Assembly: GCF_009192775.1 (NCBI RefSeq)
Contig: NZ_VTFX01000001.1
Coordinates: forward strand, 124,001-188,000
Length of the DNA: 64,000 nucleotides
Reading direction: 5' to 3'
Origin: Arthrobacter yangruifuii
GTDB lineage: Bacteria > Actinomycetota > Actinomycetes > Actinomycetales > Micrococcaceae
Every line of letters begins with the position of its first letter. Within the stretch, counting starts at the first letter, position 1. Made by a program: the position numbers and the translations under genes. Of this stretch, positions 62,229-64,000 are shown in pieces. Under the pieces are notes generated by a model, which was not told where the DNA came from, did not search any database, and saw nothing but the letters and a program-made list of their open reading frames with translations.

Positions 62229-62867
62229 CTACCTGCTGATGAGCGGGCTGAGTGTGGCGGCATGGGCCGCGGCTCCCACCAGCCCGGCCGACTCGAGCCA
62301 GTTTCCCAGCATCTGGTAGCCGCCCTCGGTGAGGACTGATTCCGGGTGGAACTGTACCCCGGACAGCGGCACCGCTGCGTGGCGCAGGCCCATGATAATG
62401 CCGCTTGCCGTCCTCGCGGTGACCCGTAGCTCGGCAGGAATGCTGTCGGCAACGGCTGCGAGGGAATGGTACCGGGTGGCTGTCAGGGGACTGGGCAGTC
62501 CCGCAAAGACATCCTCGCCGCCGTGTTCCACGAGCGAGGTCTTCCCGTGCATCAGCTCGGGTGCGTGCGTGACCGTACCGCCGTAAGCCTCTGCCAGCGC
62601 CTGGTGGCCCAGGCAGATGCCCAGCATGGGAGTGGCGGAGGATCCGCACCAGCGGATCAGGTCCACCGATACCCCCGCCTCCTCCGGCGTTCCCGGCCCC
62701 GGAGACACCAGCACACCGTCATGGCGGGCAGCCAGTTCCACGGCATCCGCCACGCTCAGGTCATCATTGCGGATGACGGTGGTCTGCGCGCCGAGTTCCT
62801 GAAGGTAGCCCACCAGTGTGTAGACAAAACTGTCGTAGTTATCGACCACCAGGATCCGGGTGCTCAT
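62229..62867 (-). CDS. trpG: type 1 glutamine amidotransferase (anthranilate/aminodeoxychorismate synthase component II)
   Basis: 212-aa glutaminase subunit that supplies ammonia to anthranilate or 4-amino-4-deoxychorismate synthase. It has the SPGPGTPEEAG oxyanion motif (55-65), nucleophile C85 in GICLGHQ, YHSLA and the catalytic His/Glu in VQFHPES. The start at 62865-62867 (MSTRILVVDNYDSF) is the family norm. In Actinobacteria this gene lies beside pknB, away from trpE, and PabA function is often favoured. It is last in a minus-strand group after the sortase and the small TM gene. Confidence 0.93.
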   Translation of the reverse strand: MSTRILVVDNYDSFVYTLVGYLQELGAQTTVIRNDDLSVADAVELAARHDGVLVSPGPGTPEEAGVSVDLIRWCGSSATPMLGICLGHQALAEAYGGTVTHAPELMHGKTSLVEHGGEDVFAGLPSPLTATRYHSLAAVADSIPAELRVTARTASGIIMGLRHAAVPLSGVQFHPESVLTEGGYQMLGNWLESAGLVGAAAHAATLSPLISR

Positions 62868-62871
62868 GGTG

Positions 62872-63042
62872 CTAGGAACCGCCAATCGTTGAATCCGTGA
62901 AAGAAGGAAGGAAGCTGCTCTCGGCAATCCAGGGGAAAACATACTCCATCAGGGCCAGCACTGCCGCGGCGATCAACACCGCGGAGAGAAGGACCCGGAC
63001 CCACAACGGACCGGGAAGGTGCCGGAACAACCATCCGTACAT
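62872..63042 (-). CDS. small single-TM membrane protein between sortase E and trpG
   Basis: 56-aa protein, MYGWLFRHLPGPLWVRVLL then a hydrophobic segment (about 15-38) and FLPSFTDSTIG. The start at 63040-63042 is supported by GGAGG about 8 nt upstream. That Shine-Dalgarno lies inside the end of the sortase gene, whose stop is only 1 nt away. It is too short to recognise a family. Its position between sortase E and trpG is repeated in Actinobacteria, so a real gene is likely; function unknown. Confidence 0.75.
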   Translation of the reverse strand: MYGWLFRHLPGPLWVRVLLSAVLIAAAVLALMEYVFPWIAESSFLPSFTDSTIGGS

Positions 63043-63043
63043 T

Positions 63044-63844
63044 TTAGCGACCTCCGGAGGCATTGGCGGCAACGGCGGCGGCGATTGCCGGCGGCGGTCC
63101 TGCGTTCAAGGGCTGCCATGAATCCATCACGGCATAGGCAATAATGCGTTCCGCAGAGCCGAAGCGCGGGTTGCAGCTGGTGAGGGTGAGGAACCGTTCG
63201 CTCGGAACAGCTGCGGGTTCAGTGGGGACGGCTGCGAGTACGTCCACCCGGTCCGGCATCACTATCTGGGTGTTGCGGTAAACGTAGTCGTAGTAGCCGT
63301 CCGCAGTCTGCACATAGATATGGTCTCCCGGAACCAGGGTGTGGATGGGATCCAGTGCCTTGCCGTGGGTCTGCCGGTGACCCGCGACGGCGAAGTTCCC
63401 CACAGCTCCGGGCATTGCCGTGGCGGGGTAGTGCCCGAGGCCAAGCCTGTCCAGCACGGCGGTGCCCACACCGGTGGTCACGGGAGCCGAATAATCCGCG
63501 CCGAACCGGGGAATGTAAACAACGCCGAAGGTCTCCCCCTCCCGGTCTGAGGGCGGCAGCACCACCGGGTCCCCGTAATCCTGCGGTGCGGACGCCGGCT
63601 CCGGCGGATCCGTGGGGAGGTCAAAGTCATCGAACAGCGTATGAATGGCTTCCTGCTGTGCCTGGTTCGACTCGAGGTTGGTCCACCAGAGCTGCCAGGC
63701 AACGAACAGGGCCAGGACAAGCCCCAGCGTAATCAGAAGCTCACCTGCCACCTGGATAGCCATCCGGCCTTTTCCACCTGAGCGGCGGGAAGGGGCACGG
63801 CGTCCGGGGCGGTGCTGCGCGGTGGTCTCGACTGGTTCAGGCAA
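63044..63844 (-). CDS. srtE: class E sortase
   Basis: About 266-aa membrane-anchored transpeptidase that joins LPXTG/LAXTG proteins to the cell wall. It has one N-terminal TM helix (LLITLGLVLALFVAWQLW), then an extracytoplasmic catalytic domain with His in AGHRQTHG, Cys in LTLTSCNPRFG and a nearby Arg. The family start is unclear. TTG at 63842-63844 follows AAGGAG (63849-63854), and I chose it. A GTG at 63863-63865, 7 codons upstream, has no site in front of it. Actinobacterial class E sortases anchor aerial or surface proteins. Confidence 0.9.
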   Translation of the reverse strand: MPEPVETTAQHRPGRRAPSRRSGGKGRMAIQVAGELLITLGLVLALFVAWQLWWTNLESNQAQQEAIHTLFDDFDLPTDPPEPASAPQDYGDPVVLPPSDREGETFGVVYIPRFGADYSAPVTTGVGTAVLDRLGLGHYPATAMPGAVGNFAVAGHRQTHGKALDPIHTLVPGDHIYVQTADGYYDYVYRNTQIVMPDRVDVLAAVPTEPAAVPSERFLTLTSCNPRFGSAERIIAYAVMDSWQPLNAGPPPAIAAAVAANASGGR

Positions 63845-63865
63845 CGCTCTCCTTGTGACAGGCAC

Positions 63866-64000
63866 CGTTTTTTAACGGCCTAGGCGACCGGCGACAGCTC
63901 GGCCGGGGAATTCGCTAGGATAATCAGAACAGGGATGACCCTAACAGGTCTGCGGGGTGAAGGAGACTTCTCTCGCGGGCTGTCGTTGTCCCAGACCATG
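63866..64000. other. right-edge region, no supported gene
   Basis: No coding region is supported. On the plus strand TAGGAT lies at 63916-63921, 19 bp after GCGACA (63891-63896), so it may hold a promoter for a gene starting at the right edge, where ATG occupies 63998-64000. A minus-strand frame ends at TAG 63880-63882 but its sequence resembles no family I know. Confidence 0.4.

Noticed and set aside
63880-64000. Minus-strand frame ending at the right edge (…LIILANSPAELSPVA)
   Set aside because: It runs off the window and resembles no known neighbour such as CrgA or DUF881; too short to support.

Overview
The window looks like chromosomal DNA from a high-GC Gram-positive actinobacterium, most likely Arthrobacter or a close relative in the Micrococcaceae. 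The grounds are strong GC bias at third codon positions, frequent GTG/TTG starts, and several gene blocks typical of that group: tRNA-Leu(CAG)-fhaA-fhaB-pstP-rodA-pbpA-pknA-pknB with convergent trpG and class E sortase genes, the LysR-effector-domain/DUF5997 pair, and LigD/Ku. The fhaA-pknB block usually lies near oriC in Actinobacteria, so the right end is probably close to the origin. I saw no prophage, insertion sequence, CRISPR array or rRNA. Genes are tightly packed, often with 1-4 nt overlaps.

Positions 1-15200 are mostly metabolic: a partial topoisomerase IB, a rhodanese-pheA pair coupled by ATGA, an amidase, a luciferase-like oxidoreductase, a POT peptide transporter, a MetE-C-terminal-like methyltransferase with a promoter and a structured 5' leader, phosphoglucomutase, an SDR-ALDH operon, a uracil permease, glycerate kinase and a glycerophosphodiesterase. 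Positions 15300-20700 hold an envelope-lipid operon: an MprF-like aminoacyl-phosphatidylglycerol synthase, a four-TM anchored esterase and a PAP2 phosphatase. The last overlaps a convergent HAD phosphatase by 80 bp.

Positions 20700-31700 hold single-gene units: a YbhB-like protein, a PfkB sugar kinase, an alpha/beta hydrolase, a stand-alone RelA/SpoT-type alarmone synthetase, a VOC protein with an AraC-type regulator, a frameshifted winged-helix gene, a LacI regulator divergent from an SDR with a perfect palindrome between them, an SRPBCC protein and phosphoketolase. Positions 31700-42600 hold the bacterial end-joining pair LigD and Ku, about 7 kb apart. Between them lie an L,D-transpeptidase, a pentapeptide-repeat protein, a SoxR regulator with a textbook SoxR-type promoter in front of a flavin reductase, and an AIM24 protein.

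Positions 42600-52350 contain small membrane or hypothetical proteins, a FAD-Rieske oxidoreductase, Dps, a GntR-gluconokinase pair, a DUF457 hydrolase, a CPA1 Na+/H+ antiporter, the LysR-effector/DUF5997 pair and tRNA-Leu. Positions 52823-62207 form one tightly coupled cell-wall and division signalling operon (two FHA proteins, PP2C phosphatase, RodA/FtsW, PBP, two PASTA kinases). It converges on a minus-strand group of sortase E, a small TM protein and a glutamine amidotransferase.

Most of the window is ordinary core genome. The items most worth following are the structured leader at about 6374-6516, the MprF/esterase/PAP2 operon, the SDR with a GH3-like helical N-terminus, the HTH-less LysR protein with a basic tail, the SoxR promoter, and the frameshift at about 25583.
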